Assembly: GCA_035536775.1 (NCBI GenBank)
Contig: DATLNM010000006.1
Location: forward strand, 1 to 11,993
Direction of reading: 5' to 3'
Source: DATLNM01 sp035536775
GTDB lineage: Bacteria > Actinomycetota > CADDZG01 > WHSQ01
Length of the DNA: 11,993 bases
Shown here: piece by piece, positions 6,213 to 11,993 of the stretch
Numbering within the stretch: the stretch's first letter is position 1
How the letters are laid out: each line of letters begins with the position of its first letter
Made by a program: the position numbers and the translations under genes
Notes under the pieces: generated by a model
The model's input: the letters and a program-made list of their open reading frames with translations, nothing else
What the model was told of the DNA's origin: nothing
Database searches by the model: none

Positions 6213-7526
6213 ATGGTCGACTGGACTCGAAACACGCCAGCGAAAGAAGATGGGCTGGTGACTCCCACCCCTCGCACGATCCAGCGCACCTACCTGGTGC
6301 TCCTGCTCGGCAACACGCTTGCCGCATCTCTTATCTGGGGGATCAACACGATCTTCCTGCTCGACGCGGGGCTGTCGAACCTCGAGGCGTTCTCTGCGAA
6401 TGCGTTTTTCACCGCCGGGATGGTCCTGTTCGAGGTTCCTACAGGGATCGTCGCCGATACCGCCGGGCGTCGTACATCTTTCCTCTTCGGCACGATCACA
6501 CTCAGCGTCTCTACGCTCCTCTACGTGCTCCTCTGGCAGATCGAGGCTGCGTTCATCTTCTGGGCGATCGTGTCGGTCTTTATCGGCCTCGGGTTCACCT
6601 TCTTCTCCGGCGCGACCGAGGCGTGGCTGGTCGACGCGCTCACGGCAACGGGATTCGACGGTGAGCTCGAGCGCGTCTTCGGTCGAGGACAGATCGTCAC
6701 GGGCATAGCGATGCTCACCGGCTCGGTCGCGGGTGGATTCATCGCCCAACAAACGAATCTCGGGGTCCCATTCGTCGTCCGCGGCGCGATCCTTATCGTG
6801 ATGTTCGTGGTGGCCTTCAAGCTGATGCACGACATCGGATTCACGCCACGCAAGGGAGGAAAGCTCAGCGCGGAACTGCGACAGTTGAGCGCTGCCACAC
6901 TCGATCACGGGTGGCGCGTGCCTGCCGTCAGGTGGTTGATGGTCGAGGGTCTGTTCATCGGTGGTGTCGGCATCTATGCCTTCTACGCGTTACAGCCCTA
7001 CCTTCTGGACCTCTACGGGGACCCGGAGGCGTATCAGGTCGCCGGTCTTGTAGCAGCGATCGTTGCCGGCGCTCAGATCCTCGGTGGGTTCGCAGCCCCT
7101 TGGATCCGCCGGCTGTTCCACCGCCGCACTTCAGCACTGTTACTGACGGCAGCGATCGCAGTGGCCGCCCTCGCGCTCATCGGAACTGTGGATAGCTTCT
7201 ATGCGGTGGTGGGGTTGATCGTCGTGTGGGCGCTGTTGTTCTCGGCCTCGATGCCCATCCGCCAGGCGTACATCAACGGTCTGATCCCGTCCCGTGAACG
7301 CGCCTCGATCCTGTCGTTCGATTCGATGATGTCGTCTCTCGGCGGGGTGGGGATCCAACCCGCCCTTGGGCGGGCGGCGGACGTGTGGGGGTACGGCACG
7401 TCTTACGTGATCGGAGCGGCAGTCTCGGCTCTATCTATCCCCTTCATCTTCCTGTCACGACAACAGAATGCCGCGGCCGACACGATCGCCACCGGCGAGG
7501 AGACGGCGGAACCTCAACCTGTCTGA
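6213..7526 (+). CDS. MFS transporter, 12 helices
   Basis: This is a 437-residue major facilitator superfamily transporter of the inner membrane. Hydrophobic segments fit 12 helices, with a central cytoplasmic loop around GFTPRKGGKLSAELRQLS (about residues 208-225). The first half carries a motif-A-like loop between helices 2 and 3 (EVPTGIVADTAGRRTSFLFG) and the SGATEAWLVDAL stretch common in uncharacterised bacterial MFS proteins; the second half has MPIRQAYINGLIPSRERASILSF. The C-terminal tail is short and acidic. ATG 6213 is taken as the start with GAGG close upstream; GTG 6258 is an alternative that would remove 15 residues. The gene diverges from the 142-residue gene across 45 bases. The substrate is unknown; a drug or metabolite exporter is a guess. 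Confidence 0.88.
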   Translation: MVDWTRNTPAKEDGLVTPTPRTIQRTYLVLLLGNTLAASLIWGINTIFLLDAGLSNLEAFSANAFFTAGMVLFEVPTGIVADTAGRRTSFLFGTITLSVSTLLYVLLWQIEAAFIFWAIVSVFIGLGFTFFSGATEAWLVDALTATGFDGELERVFGRGQIVTGIAMLTGSVAGGFIAQQTNLGVPFVVRGAILIVMFVVAFKLMHDIGFTPRKGGKLSAELRQLSAATLDHGWRVPAVRWLMVEGLFIGGVGIYAFYALQPYLLDLYGDPEAYQVAGLVAAIVAGAQILGGFAAPWIRRLFHRRTSALLLTAAIAVAALALIGTVDSFYAVVGLIVVWALLFSASMPIRQAYINGLIPSRERASILSFDSMMSSLGGVGIQPALGRAADVWGYGTSYVIGAAVSALSIPFIFLSRQQNAAADTIATGEETAEPQPV

Positions 7527-7587
7527 CAGATCGGACCCGTGCTCGCCGGATAGGAATCGGGGGTCCCTGGGCGAAAGTCCTCGGGTG

Positions 7588-9156
7588 ATGCTTCGATCGG
7601 GCCGCAGACTGCTCATCTCCCTCGGCGCCGTTGCCTGCGTGACGGTTGCGGGTGGCGCGCCCGGTAGCGCGGCTGCCGGAGCCACGGCGGTGGCCGGGGC
7701 CGCGGCCACCAGGGAGTGTCGTCCCTCGATAGCGGGCCTCAACCTGCAGACGGTGACGATCCCCCAGCTTCAGAAAGCCCTCGCATCCGGGAAGACAACG
7801 AGCTTGAAACTGGTGAAGGCTTACGCGGCGCGGATCCTCGCGTACGACGGGCTGGTCAATTCGATACGCGCTATCAATCCAGATGCGGGCAAGATCGCGA
7901 TCAAGCTCGACGCCGAACGCGCCGCCGGCAAGATCCGCGGCCCCCTCCACGGCATCCCCGTCCTTCTCAAAGACAACATCAACACGACGGACATGCCGAC
8001 GACGGCCGGATCGATCGCGCTCGAAGGCAGCATCCCGCTCGTTGAAGCGACGATCACTACCAAGCTCGAAGACGCGGGAGCGATCATCCTCGGCAAGACG
8101 AACCTCTCGGAGTTCGCCAACTGGGTCGACCTCAGCATGCCGAGCGGCTACAGCTCGCTCGGAGGTCAAGTCCGCAATGCCTACACGCTCGCGGATCCGA
8201 GTGGGTCGAGCTCCGGTTCTGGGGTCGCAGGAACGATGGCGTTCGCGACCGGCACGGTCGGTACCGAGACTTCGGGCAGCATCCTCAGCCCAAGCATGGC
8301 CAACAGCCTCGTCGGGATAAAACCCACGACGGGTTTGCTCAGTCGTTACGGGATCCTCCCGCTTGCCCCGAGCTTCGACACCCCCGGGCCCATGACGAGA
8401 AACGTCACCGACGCGGCGATCATGCTCGGGGTGATGTCTGGTGTTGACGAGAAGGACGATCGCACCGCGGCCAGTGGCGATGCGCCGACGGACTACAGGG
8501 AGTTCCTGAAGACCGATGCCCTGGAGGGAGCGCGCATCGGATACAGCACCCAGGACCTCGGCAACCCACTGTTCGAGGCTGCGTTGACCGTCCTCGAGGA
8601 GCAGGGTGCGACGCTAGTCGAGACCGACACCCTTTCGAACACGAGCCTTATCGGGATCACCGAGATCGGTTTGATCCCGAACGAGTTCAAGGCCTCTTTG
8701 AACGAGTACCTCGCAGAACAGACGCCCGATTCGCTGCGCGTGAGGACCTTGAGCGACATCATCGCTTACAACGAGCAGCATCCCGACGAGGTCAAGTACG
8801 GACAGAACCTCTTGATCGCGTCCGACGCGATGCCCGGCGTCTACCACCCAGCGACCGCGGAGGCGACGATCCAATCCTCTAAGGCGGCGATCGACGTGAC
8901 GCTCCTTGCCGACGACCTCGACGCGATCGTGGCACCGGGCAACACCTACGCCAATGTGAGCGCGGCAGCCGGATACCCGACGGTCATCGTCCCCGCCGGT
9001 TATACGGGGAAGAATCCCTTCGGTTTGAGTTTCCTGGCCGACGGCTTCAGCGAACCAGAATTGATCTCGTTCGCGTACGACTACGAGCAGGCAACGAAGC
9101 TTCGGGTATCCCCGATCGACTTGAACGCGGCCCACGTGCCCAAAGGCTGCCGCTAG
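7588..9156 (+). CDS. Exported amidase-signature family hydrolase
   Basis: This 522-residue enzyme should hydrolyse amide bonds outside the cytoplasm. The N-terminus is a signal peptide (MLRSGRRLLISLGAVACVTV, then small residues), probably cleaved in the Ala/Gly-rich stretch before TRECRPS. The Ser-cisSer-Lys triad is present: Lys128 in LLKDNINT, cis-Ser207 in PSGSSSGSG and nucleophile Ser231 in GTETSGSILSPS, with the 24-residue Ser-Ser spacing of characterised members. The usual Arg after GSI is Leu here. Other family blocks are GPLHGIPVLLKDN, GAIILGKTNLSEFANW, SLVGIKPTTGLLSRYGI and DTPGPMTRNVTDAAIMLG. The frame is open back to 7468 inside the transporter gene, but ATG 7588 (or GTG 7585) gives a proper signal peptide and a 61-base gap. 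No strong ribosome site is visible. The natural substrate is unknown. Confidence 0.92.
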   Translation: MLRSGRRLLISLGAVACVTVAGGAPGSAAAGATAVAGAAATRECRPSIAGLNLQTVTIPQLQKALASGKTTSLKLVKAYAARILAYDGLVNSIRAINPDAGKIAIKLDAERAAGKIRGPLHGIPVLLKDNINTTDMPTTAGSIALEGSIPLVEATITTKLEDAGAIILGKTNLSEFANWVDLSMPSGYSSLGGQVRNAYTLADPSGSSSGSGVAGTMAFATGTVGTETSGSILSPSMANSLVGIKPTTGLLSRYGILPLAPSFDTPGPMTRNVTDAAIMLGVMSGVDEKDDRTAASGDAPTDYREFLKTDALEGARIGYSTQDLGNPLFEAALTVLEEQGATLVETDTLSNTSLIGITEIGLIPNEFKASLNEYLAEQTPDSLRVRTLSDIIAYNEQHPDEVKYGQNLLIASDAMPGVYHPATAEATIQSSKAAIDVTLLADDLDAIVAPGNTYANVSAAAGYPTVIVPAGYTGKNPFGLSFLADGFSEPELISFAYDYEQATKLRVSPIDLNAAHVPKGCR

Positions 9157-9187
9157 CCGCGACATGCCCCCACAAGAGATTTCGCGG

Positions 9188-9203
9188 GAGGCGACGGCGC
9201 CTC
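9188..9203 (+). terminator. GC stem-loop between amidase and protease genes
   Basis: GAGGCG-ACGG-CGCCTC forms a perfect 6-base stem with a 4-base loop, 31 bases after the amidase stop. There is no T-run, as is common for actinobacterial stem-loops. It may end or attenuate the amidase transcript, or lie in the leader of the protease message. Confidence 0.35.
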
Positions 9204-9244
9204 TGGGCGAGGCCGCAGGATAGGGCCTTCGAGGGCAGAACCTC

Positions 9245-10516
9245 TTGGCCATGCATTCCATCAATCGCGGGCTAGGGATTGCCCTCACAGCGGTTCTGCT
9301 CATGTCGGCGGTGACGGTGGCTCCCGCCTCCGGCGCGGCGCGCCAGAACGACGCTGCTTCCAAGCGGGACGCCGGGAACACGTTCGCGAAGGCGACCAAG
9401 GTGAAGCCCCATGGCTTCTACGAAGGTCGTCTGGACATGGCCGGTGGCGACACCGATGACTTCTACAAGTTCTCCCTCGACCAGAACGACTCCGTGTCAG
9501 TCCTGATCAACTTCTCGACCGACGCCATCGACCCCGTCACGATGCTGGACCCCAACGGTGCCGTGATCGACGTCGGAACCAAGATCCAGGGGAACGGCGT
9601 CACGGTCAGCTCCGGTCTGACCAGCGAGGTCGGGGCGGTCCGCGTCGCGGTGCACCGCGCCGCCGTCGCGGGTGACTACCGGCTCCACGTCCAGAGCGCT
9701 CGAAACGAGCTGCGCGACTACGACATGTGCTTCATGAACTGCGAGCATCCTCATCCTGCTCCGATCGACCTCATCTTCGGAGGCTCGTTGGAGACCACGG
9801 ACGCCCGCGTGCTCATGGTTCCTCCGAGTCACGGTGACATGGGCAACCCACTTGGTCCCACGGTTGTGGACTATCTCGATGCCACGTTGCGAGGACTCGA
9901 GCGGTGGAGGAAGGCGCTCAAGGACTTCGTCGCCGACTACCCGCAGTTCGACTATCTAGACGAGGTCACGTTCCAAGTCGAGGTCTTCGATGCCGCCGAT
10001 CCCGTCGATCCAGTTGGCTATGACGTGATCCTCGGGTATGTCGCGGCCGGGCCTGCATTCCGGGGGGTTGCTGCCGACACGGGGACCAAAGAGGCGGTCA
10101 ACAACATCCTCGAGCAGGTCGGGATCAGGGACCAGTCGAGGTACAGCGGTCGTGTCATCGCGCTGAGCCTGTTCGGCTCGTCGCCTCGAGCGGGACAGGT
10201 CGCGTACGACTTCCCGGAGGTCAACGATCTGGAGATCGTGACCGCACACGAGTTCGGCCACACGTTCGGGCTCGGCCACACGATGACTTGGCACCCGAAG
10301 CTCGGCCCCGACCTGATGAACAGCCCGGCTCCTTTCGTCTACGGAGATGGGCAGACGATCGGCGCGGGTAACGAGCACACGAAGATGAAGTGCTTGACCA
10401 GCCTCAACCTCTACGGGATGGCGTATCTCTATAGGTGGATGCCCTCCGGCGACTGGGAAGGAAGCGCGGGCTCGGTCGACCTTCCGAAAAACATCCCCTA
10501 CCGCTGGTACTGCTGA
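9245..10516 (+). CDS. Secreted zinc metalloprotease (metzincin-like) with PPC-like domain
   Basis: This 423-residue protein has a signal peptide (GLGIALTAVLLMSAVTVAPASGAA). Residues about 42-150 resemble a bacterial pre-peptidase C-terminal (PPC) beta-sandwich: GFYEGRLDMAGGDTDDFYKFSLDQNDSVSV and DPVTMLDPNGAVI, ending GDYRLHVQ. The catalytic part holds the extended zinc motif HEFGHTFGLGH (H335, E336, H339, H345) with a Met-turn-like DLMNSP at Met358, which defines metzincin-type endopeptidases. Cysteines occur at CFMNC, KCL and the final residue, suggesting disulphides in an exported protein. TTG 9245 has GAGGG 9 bases upstream; ATG 9251 is two codons further with a looser 15-base spacing. Placement of the PPC domain before the protease is unusual. 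It follows the amidase gene by 88 bases. The target protein is unknown. Confidence 0.88.
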   Translation: MAMHSINRGLGIALTAVLLMSAVTVAPASGAARQNDAASKRDAGNTFAKATKVKPHGFYEGRLDMAGGDTDDFYKFSLDQNDSVSVLINFSTDAIDPVTMLDPNGAVIDVGTKIQGNGVTVSSGLTSEVGAVRVAVHRAAVAGDYRLHVQSARNELRDYDMCFMNCEHPHPAPIDLIFGGSLETTDARVLMVPPSHGDMGNPLGPTVVDYLDATLRGLERWRKALKDFVADYPQFDYLDEVTFQVEVFDAADPVDPVGYDVILGYVAAGPAFRGVAADTGTKEAVNNILEQVGIRDQSRYSGRVIALSLFGSSPRAGQVAYDFPEVNDLEIVTAHEFGHTFGLGHTMTWHPKLGPDLMNSPAPFVYGDGQTIGAGNEHTKMKCLTSLNLYGMAYLYRWMPSGDWEGSAGSVDLPKNIPYRWYC

Positions 10517-10518
10517 CC

Positions 10519-10551
10519 CTTCAGTTAGCCCGACGGCGCGGCCGGTTGAAG
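10519..10551 (+). terminator. Stem-loop between convergent protease and tetR genes
   Basis: In the 41-base gap between the two convergent stops, CTTCAGTTAGCC pairs with GGCCGGTTGAAG: a 12-pair stem with three G-U pairs, one mismatch and a 9-base loop. The G-U pairs hold only in the plus-strand RNA, so it most probably ends the protease transcript. There is no T-run. Confidence 0.4.
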
Positions 10552-10557
10552 AGTCTG

Positions 10558-11193
10558 CTAGCGACGCCTGCCAGGCTTTATCTCCAGGAGGATCTGAGGG
10601 ACCGCCTCGCAGAGCCACTCGATCCAACGTTCGTGGGCCCAGCCGTACTCGACCGTCATCACCTGATAGGTCGAGTCGCCGACGAATAGGAGGAATAGGT
10701 CGGTCGCCGACTCGGGATCGAGTCCGTCACGGAGCCTGCCTTTCGTCGCTATCACATCGATGACATCACGGAAGCCGCTCCTGCGTAGCTCCTCGTGGCC
10801 TTGATACGTCTTGCGGACCTCCTCATCTGTTAGGGACGCAGCGCGCAGGATCTCGGAGACGGCGCTCGCGCGTTCGAACAACGGGCCGGCACCGCGTATG
10901 AATATCCGCAGCGCCTCGTCCGCGCGCTGTTCCACCACCATCGCTTCCCACCACTCCGTGGCCTGTGGAATGCCCGACGGATCTTCTCCTCCCATGACGG
11001 CGAAGTCGATGACTGCGCTGATCAGGTCAGCTTTCGTATGGAAAACGAAATAGATGGTCTGCACCGCCACGCCCGCGCTCTCGGCGATCGACGCGATCGT
11101 GGCTCCGTGGTAGCCGCGCGACACGAACTCTTCGTGGGCCGCCGCGATGATCTTTCTTCGCGTCGCCGCCGCCTTCTCTCGTTTCGATCCCAC
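10558..11193 (-). CDS. TetR family transcriptional regulator
   Basis: This 211-residue repressor-type regulator has the TetR DNA-binding domain in residues 10-56: KIIAAAHEEFVSRGYHGATIASIAESAGVAVQTIYFVFHTKADLI, with the helix-turn-helix around TIASIAESAGVAVQTIYFVF. The remaining 150 residues are helical, the usual ligand-binding and dimer domain, and include TEWWEAMV and DLFLLFVGDSTYQVM; the ligand cannot be told. The start is GTG 11193, with AAGG 7 bases upstream; the same bases form TAAGGT at -12 to -7, so a leaderless message is also possible. It diverges from a six-helix membrane protein gene, with a perfect palindrome between them, so it probably controls both itself and that gene. Confidence 0.92.
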   Translation of the reverse strand: MGSKREKAAATRRKIIAAAHEEFVSRGYHGATIASIAESAGVAVQTIYFVFHTKADLISAVIDFAVMGGEDPSGIPQATEWWEAMVVEQRADEALRIFIRGAGPLFERASAVSEILRAASLTDEEVRKTYQGHEELRRSGFRDVIDVIATKGRLRDGLDPESATDLFLLFVGDSTYQVMTVEYGWAHERWIEWLCEAVPQILLEIKPGRRR

Positions 11194-11199
11194 GCATAG

Positions 11200-11205
11200 A
11201 CCTTA
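11200..11205 (-). promoter_or_regulatory. Candidate -10 element or ribosome site of the tetR gene
   Basis: On the minus strand TAAGGT occupies -12 to -7 before GTG 11193. It can be read as a TAnnnT -10 box for a leaderless message, or its AAGG as a Shine-Dalgarno site; sequence alone does not decide. Confidence 0.3.
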
Positions 11206-11209
11206 GCTG

Positions 11210-11239
11210 TTGACATAGACTAGAGTCTTACTCTAGTGT
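11210..11239 (+). promoter_or_regulatory. Promoter of the six-helix membrane protein gene
   Basis: A consensus -35 box TTGACA (11210-11215) is followed after 18 bases by TAGTGT (11234-11239), a TAnnnT-type -10 box. Transcription would begin near 11246, leaving a leader of about 35 bases with a strong GAGGAGGG ribosome site at 11266-11273. The TetR palindrome occupies the spacer, so bound repressor would block RNA polymerase. Confidence 0.55.
11219..11237. promoter_or_regulatory. TetR operator: perfect 8-3-8 palindrome
   Basis: ACTAGAGT-CTT-ACTCTAGT is a perfect inverted repeat with 8-base arms and a 3-base centre, the size and symmetry typical of TetR-family sites. It sits between the divergent tetR and membrane protein genes, inside the spacer of the plus-strand promoter and 26-44 bases upstream of the tetR start. 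Confidence 0.7.
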
Positions 11240-11279
11240 TTTACTCCACTATTGTCGAGATGGATGAGGAGGGTCAGGG

Positions 11280-11909
11280 ATGAACGAACGCGTGAGCGGG
11301 CTCATCACAATCTGGGCTGGGATGTTGGGTGCGGCGTCCGGAATCTTCCTTGCGGTCGTCCCTCCTTCCGTCCCCGAGAGTCGATTCAGTTACCCGCTCG
11401 CTGCTGGAGGCTTCATCGCGATCCAGGTTTGGTTCGCCATCCAGCACATCGGCCTATTCATCGGGATCCAAGCTCTTGCGCGCTTCAGCGTCGGTGGTGC
11501 GTCACGCCTCACTCGCATCGGGCACTGGTTGGCCGGTGCCGGGATGCTCGGCCTCGCGGTCATGGAGGTTGTTGCCATCACTGCCGTCGACGCCGCGTAT
11601 CCAAGCCCAACAACGGACCCACTCGACGCCGGATATGGCTTGACTTCGATCGCCATCGGCGTGGGCCTCGTTCTCGTCGGCATCGGCGTACTTCGTGAGC
11701 GTCGATGGACGGGATGGCAGCGTTGGGTTCCGATGCTCCTGGGCGTTTGGGTCTTCGTCCCCATGACACCGGCGCTGATGGGGCCGTTCGTGCTCGCCCG
11801 CCTTGCCATCACTGCCTGGATGGTGCTGTTCGCTGCGCTGGGTTTCGCGCTGATCCGGATGACAGCGTCCTTTGAGTCAGAACGGGCTCGCAAAACCGCC
11901 ATCGCCTAG
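11280..11909 (+). CDS. Six-helix membrane protein under TetR control, function unknown
   Basis: This 209-residue integral membrane protein has about six hydrophobic helices, at roughly residues 7-27, 42-66, 80-104, 119-138, 148-168 and 171-191, with short loops and a charged C-terminal tail (SFESERARKTAIA). There is no signal peptide separate from helix 1, and no catalytic or transport motif I recognise. The start ATG 11280 is well supported by GAGGAGGG six bases upstream. It is transcribed away from the tetR gene and its promoter spacer contains the palindrome, so it is very likely the main target of that regulator. Such pairs often respond to a small hydrophobic compound, but neither ligand nor activity can be named from sequence. 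Confidence 0.85.
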   Translation: MNERVSGLITIWAGMLGAASGIFLAVVPPSVPESRFSYPLAAGGFIAIQVWFAIQHIGLFIGIQALARFSVGGASRLTRIGHWLAGAGMLGLAVMEVVAITAVDAAYPSPTTDPLDAGYGLTSIAIGVGLVLVGIGVLRERRWTGWQRWVPMLLGVWVFVPMTPALMGPFVLARLAITAWMVLFAALGFALIRMTASFESERARKTAIA

Positions 11910-11949
11910 CCTTGGAGTTATCGGCTCCGGCGGAACGGGGTTTCTACGG

Positions 11950-11993
11950 TCAGATCTCGCCGTTGTAGCGCAACACGTCGATCCCGCGGGCAT
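11950..11993 (-). CDS. Probable C-terminal end of a minus-strand gene (partial)
   Basis: Read from the right edge on the minus strand, the frame is open for 13 codons, ends ARGIDVLRYNGEI and stops at TGA 11952-11950. The residue make-up and codon use look natural, and a convergent gene here would leave a 40-base gap after the membrane protein stop. The ending recalls the last strand of SnoaL-like small proteins, but 13 residues are too few to assign a family. Confidence 0.35.
   Translation of the reverse strand, partial: ARGIDVLRYNGEI

Noticed and set aside
5739..6908. 389-codon minus-strand frame extending through the divergent transporter gene
   Set aside because: The part beyond 6167 is an antisense shadow rich in charged residues with no domain character; the transporter on the plus strand is clearly real.
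7468..7587. N-terminal extension of the amidase
   Set aside because: Arg-rich sequence overlapping the transporter end; it would bury the signal peptide.
7633..7644. Possible lipobox around AVAC in the amidase signal peptide
   Set aside because: The -3 residue is Ala rather than Leu/Val/Ile and the Cys falls inside the hydrophobic core; an ordinary signal peptide fits better.
7444..8169. Minus-strand frame opposite the amidase N-terminal region
   Set aside because: Antisense shadow; the amidase on the plus strand has a full catalytic triad.
8614..9399. Minus-strand frame across the amidase and protease junction
   Set aside because: It covers two real genes in antisense and has no recognisable domain.
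9956..10627. Minus-strand frame opposite the metalloprotease and overlapping the tetR end
   Set aside because: Shadow of the HExxH protease gene; it would also overlap tetR on the same strand.
1..11993. Frequent GATC and CGATCG words throughout
   Set aside because: They largely reflect common codon pairs (GCG-ATC, TCG-ATC) in GC-rich genes; no clustering or repeat structure was seen.

Overview
The window is GC-rich, densely coded bacterial DNA, most likely from an actinomycetote. The evidence is a SigK/RskA-like sigma and anti-sigma pair, a LigB-type ATP-dependent DNA ligase closely resembling the mycobacterial one, actinobacterial-looking -10 (TAnnnT) start regions, and GTG/TTG starts. The exact lineage cannot be told from sequence alone; an uncultured soil or water actinobacterium is a reasonable guess. 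No rRNA, tRNA, CRISPR array, insertion sequence or phage gene was seen, and no stretch longer than 300 bases lacks a gene.

Layout. (1) 1-1883, plus strand: the tail of an unknown gene, a small lipoprotein with a pilin-like soluble domain, an ECF sigma factor and its membrane anti-sigma factor. The sigma gene is preceded by CCATCC-N16-CCGAAC, which matches the mycobacterial SigK promoter and suggests autoregulation. (2) 1706-6167, minus strand: a run read from right to left as a conserved 142-residue protein, a RibD-C/DHFR-like reductase, LigB ligase and a 14-helix DHA2 drug exporter. The ligase appears to start at a rare CTG that overlaps the reductase stop (CTGA). The exporter frame runs 178 bases into the anti-sigma gene on the opposite strand. 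(3) 6213-7526, plus strand: a 12-helix MFS transporter, divergent from the 142-residue gene. (4) 7588-10516, plus strand: two exported hydrolases, an amidase-signature enzyme and a metzincin-type zinc protease with a PPC-like domain. (5) 10558-11909: a TetR regulator (minus) divergent from a six-helix membrane protein (plus), with a perfect 8-3-8 palindrome between a TTGACA box and a TAGTGT box. A minus-strand gene probably ends at the right edge.

How the genes may work together: three control circuits can be proposed from sequence. These are an autoregulated envelope-signal sigma/anti-sigma pair, a TetR switch controlling itself and a membrane protein, and a translationally coupled reductase-ligase pair. 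LigB has no Ku or repair polymerase beside it here. I see no clearly new multi-gene defence or biosynthetic system. The most notable observations are regulatory and architectural: the SigK-like promoter, the CTG start, the antisense overlap and the TetR operator.
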